This document shows positions 28,401-31,817 of a stretch of DNA of 36,870 nucleotides, piece after piece; positions within the stretch are counted from its first letter, which is position 1; each line of letters starts with the position of its first letter. Where the stretch lies: positions 1,491,326 to 1,528,195 of the forward strand of contig NW_014577062.1 in assembly GCF_000485595.1 (NCBI RefSeq). The letters run 5' to 3'. Under the pieces are notes generated by a model. The model did not search any database. It worked only from the letters and a program-made list of their open reading frames with translations, and was not told the DNA's origin. This DNA is from Priapulus caudatus. Its lineage: Eukaryota; Priapulida; Priapulimorpha; Priapulimorphida; Priapulidae. Both the position numbers and the translations under genes were made by a program.

Positions 28401-31400
28401 CTACTTGCCGTAGCAATGCTTTGGAGTTTGTAGTGAAAACATACAACGTTACATACTATATACACATACAATATATACATACAATATAAAATACATAATT
28501 CCTGTGTTCTTTATCAAATTCACTAATTAAGTGCCTTGTATTCTGGGCTGTAGTCTGGAAGAGGAATGATCCTAGAATCGCAAACGGCACCTTTCGTTGA
28601 CATTAATCATAATCAAAATGAAGTGAAACCTCGCTACTTCTCTCTCACGCAGCGTCGGCGGGCAGTCTCATCGATGACGACGACGTATTCGACTATGACA
28701 CGACGCCGAGCTTCGACGAGCGGCCAGCAGGGGCAGGGGGCCCCGCGCGTGGCGACCTCGCGTCCTCATTGCACGGCGGCAGTAACGGGCAGCTTGTCTC
28801 TCCCACCAGCAGTGTCGACGCCGCCACGCCTCGCTTGACCCACGCTACCGCCGTCGCCACGCCTCGCTCGACCCACGCTGCCGCCGTCGGGCGCGTCCAT
28901 CTGGGTTCGAACGGGTCGGAAATCGAGATCTCGGTAGAGACAGGTCGCGGGGCAGCGCCAACGCATCGGCCACCCGTCGCCCGCGGCGACGGCGATGACG
29001 ATGGCGCGGACACGCCGCGAACGATGCAGCAGACGTACGAGGCGCTGGAGGCAGAGTTCCGGCGGATGTGGAATGACGAACGTGGCGGCGTGACGACGAC
29101 GACGACCGACGCATCGTCCACGCCGGTTGAAGCACGATGCCACGTCGCGGCCGCTCCGCACGCACGACAACGGAACAGGGTCACACTGATCCCCGTGCGT
29201 GAGTCATCGATGCGATGGCGCGCCAACAGAAATGCAAGACGAGAGAACGGAGGAGGCAGCGGGATGCACGACGGCGACTCCCCGCAGAGCGCGCCACCGT
29301 CAACGTCGACGATGCGGCCTCGTCCGAAGCCGCCGCCGCCGCCGTTAGACGTCGACTTTGTCACAATGAACAAGAACCCTCTGCTGCTGAGACAGCGGCG
29401 GCGAAGTCCGGAGAAGACCTACACGCAGCTTCACGGGACGAGACAGAGGAGGAGGAAGCTGGAGCCGACGAGACGCCTGGAGGCCTCACCGAGTTTCGCG
29501 GGAGACTGCCGCGGGATGTCTCGCACCTCTTCCAGCGTAGAGACGACGCAAGCGCCTCGCCGTGCCTTGCCGGGCGTCGAGACGGACCGAGGGGATGCCT
29601 CGCCACGGCATCGAGGTGGTCTGAAGCGAGGCGCGCCCTCCTCGGCTGCTCGACGGGATGCAAGCGTCCGCGATTGGCTCATGCAGACCGTGGAGGAGGC
29701 GGGGGAGGAGGGGGAAAAGACGGGCGATCGCGACCTTCCTCTACACTCCAGGGAGGAGCTGATGCACTATCTGCACGTGATGCGTGGTCAGCTTAACGAG
29801 CTTTCACATGGCCGGCGCGGCGTCGTTGGCTGCGCGGTCAGCGACGCCACATCAGAAGAGGAGCGTGTGACCGCAGATGTACGTAGAGCGATGCGCGTGA
29901 GTTACGTGGTCAGAGAAAATATAACAGACTGTCGAAATTTCATATATTTCGACTTTCATTTGGCTAGCGCTTTAATTATGATACTTGTCTTATATTTCTT
30001 TATTTTTTTCACCGATACATGCACGTACACACATATGTATATATATGTTAAAAAAACACCGATCAAATGTTGCTGTATATATGTTATACCTTGATCTATT
30101 TAGGCATCAAATCTTGGTTGTAACTCGTTAACAGGTGCTGGGTAGAGACAGCAGCGCGAATGCTGGGAAGAGAATGCACAGTGAGCAACAGACTCAGCCG
30201 GCAGTTCAGTTTCCGCCCATCCAACAGACGAGACAGATGTCGAGTGACAGGTATGACGCGTACTGCATAACTCCCCCTATCGCCTATAATATACAGTCAC
30301 ACCTCTATTAGGGATGGACACCTCTGTAGAACGCTGTCCGTAGATGACGCTATTGGGATTTCCCTTGAGTGACAGTTATACAGTGAAGCCATCTCTATAG
30401 AATAGATACCTGTCTATAAAGCACGCCTATCGAGAGTTTCTCTTTAGTGATCCTTATATACAGGTTTGACTTTATATAACAACCCGAACATTAACACACT
30501 AGAGGTAAAATCAGAGAGTAGAAAATAGTAGTTTTCACTAGACACGGCTAACAGCTCTGAACATAGCTCTATGTGTAACACATTTACTCTCAGAGGTGTG
30601 AGTGGAAGTATTCCCTCGTTTACAAAGCCACGCGAGGCAGCGAGATATTCGCTTCACGCTGGTAAAGTCTAGGGATGGCACGGCGATGATATCAGGTTGA
30701 TGGGTTTCCTAATCGACCGTTATCACTCCAGCTCTCCTGCCTACTCTGGACAGCGTGATGCGGCTACAACAGCTCAGATTGCACGCTGAATAATTAATGT
30801 GCCACTCCGAGATTGAATTGGGAGGTCAAGTAGAGGCTCAGTATACGCTCCCCTCCACAGCACGCGCAGCACGATCAACACACAGTAATCAAGTAGATAG
30901 TGGCAGGGCCCTGGATAAATAACACATTTTTCCCCGAAGTAATTTTTGCCCGAGTTATTAAGATGAACGTGCTATTTTGCCTTTACAACATGTACAACGT
31001 CATGCGTTTCTCTGAAAGTATGTCGATGTATATATTGTTTATTTACAAACATCGACGATGCTGGCGGACGTGTTAACGTTTCGTTGTGTGTTTTATGTGT
31101 CGTGTCATCGTTCCACAGCGAACCATCCAACTACGTGCAGGAGTACAGCTGCGCGAAACACAAACCTGACTACAGGCCTTACACGCTGAGAGACTTCCAC
31201 ACCATTAACCACGGCGTGAGGCTGGGAGGGCTGGGACCGGTCGTGGACACGGAGAAGGTAACCCACGACGTCGCCACCGTGGTGTTGAACGTGCAGATGT
31301 AACGTCAACTAACCGATACTCGCCCACGACATTTTCAATCTCTAACGTGACACATCTGTCACATCAACTGTGTCGTGGGGACCTGTCCAGTAGGCCCTGC

Positions 31401-31785
31401 AGCGCACAGGGCTCTGATATTCACACGACTTCCGAGGATACTCGCTGCCGACTTTCAATTTTCGTGATCAGCTGAGAATTATTTAACCAAAGAAATTTTC
31501 TTCCTAAAATCACACTTACAATCAAGCCTAATATCATGAGTGCTAACAATACAGGTAATTAAGTCTGTGATAAACCGCATATTTTGATTCATGCGCATAT
31601 ATATTATATACTGATGGCTGTGTGATACTATGTCTGCATGTCCAGTGCTTTCCTTTAATTGTTTATATGCCCAGTGTTTTTTCTACAATTGCCTGTGTGC
31701 AGTGTTGTCATATAATTACCTGTGTGCAGTGTTGTCATATAATTACCTGTGTGCAGTGTTGTCATATAATTACCTGTGTGCAGTG

Positions 31786-31817
<32 letters not shown>

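Larger units (their letters stand above)
28208..31788 (+). repeat. Clean copy of a ~4 kb duplicated segment
   Basis: It is collinear with about 18240-22500: right arm of the fold-back element, exons 2-4 with introns, then the 27-bp minisatellite. This copy is shorter (about 3.6 kb against 4.2 kb) and its exons are open. Its left edge lies in the fold-back element and its right edge inside the minisatellite, where a (TA)n run begins. Confidence 0.9.

Noticed and set aside
28693-29682. Long minus-strand frames opposite the clean exon 2
   Set aside because: Opposite-strand shadows of a GC-rich exon; no splice or start support.
31682-31788. Regular 27-bp repeats considered as a CRISPR array
   Set aside because: Units are directly adjacent with no spacers and the genome is eukaryotic; it is a minisatellite.
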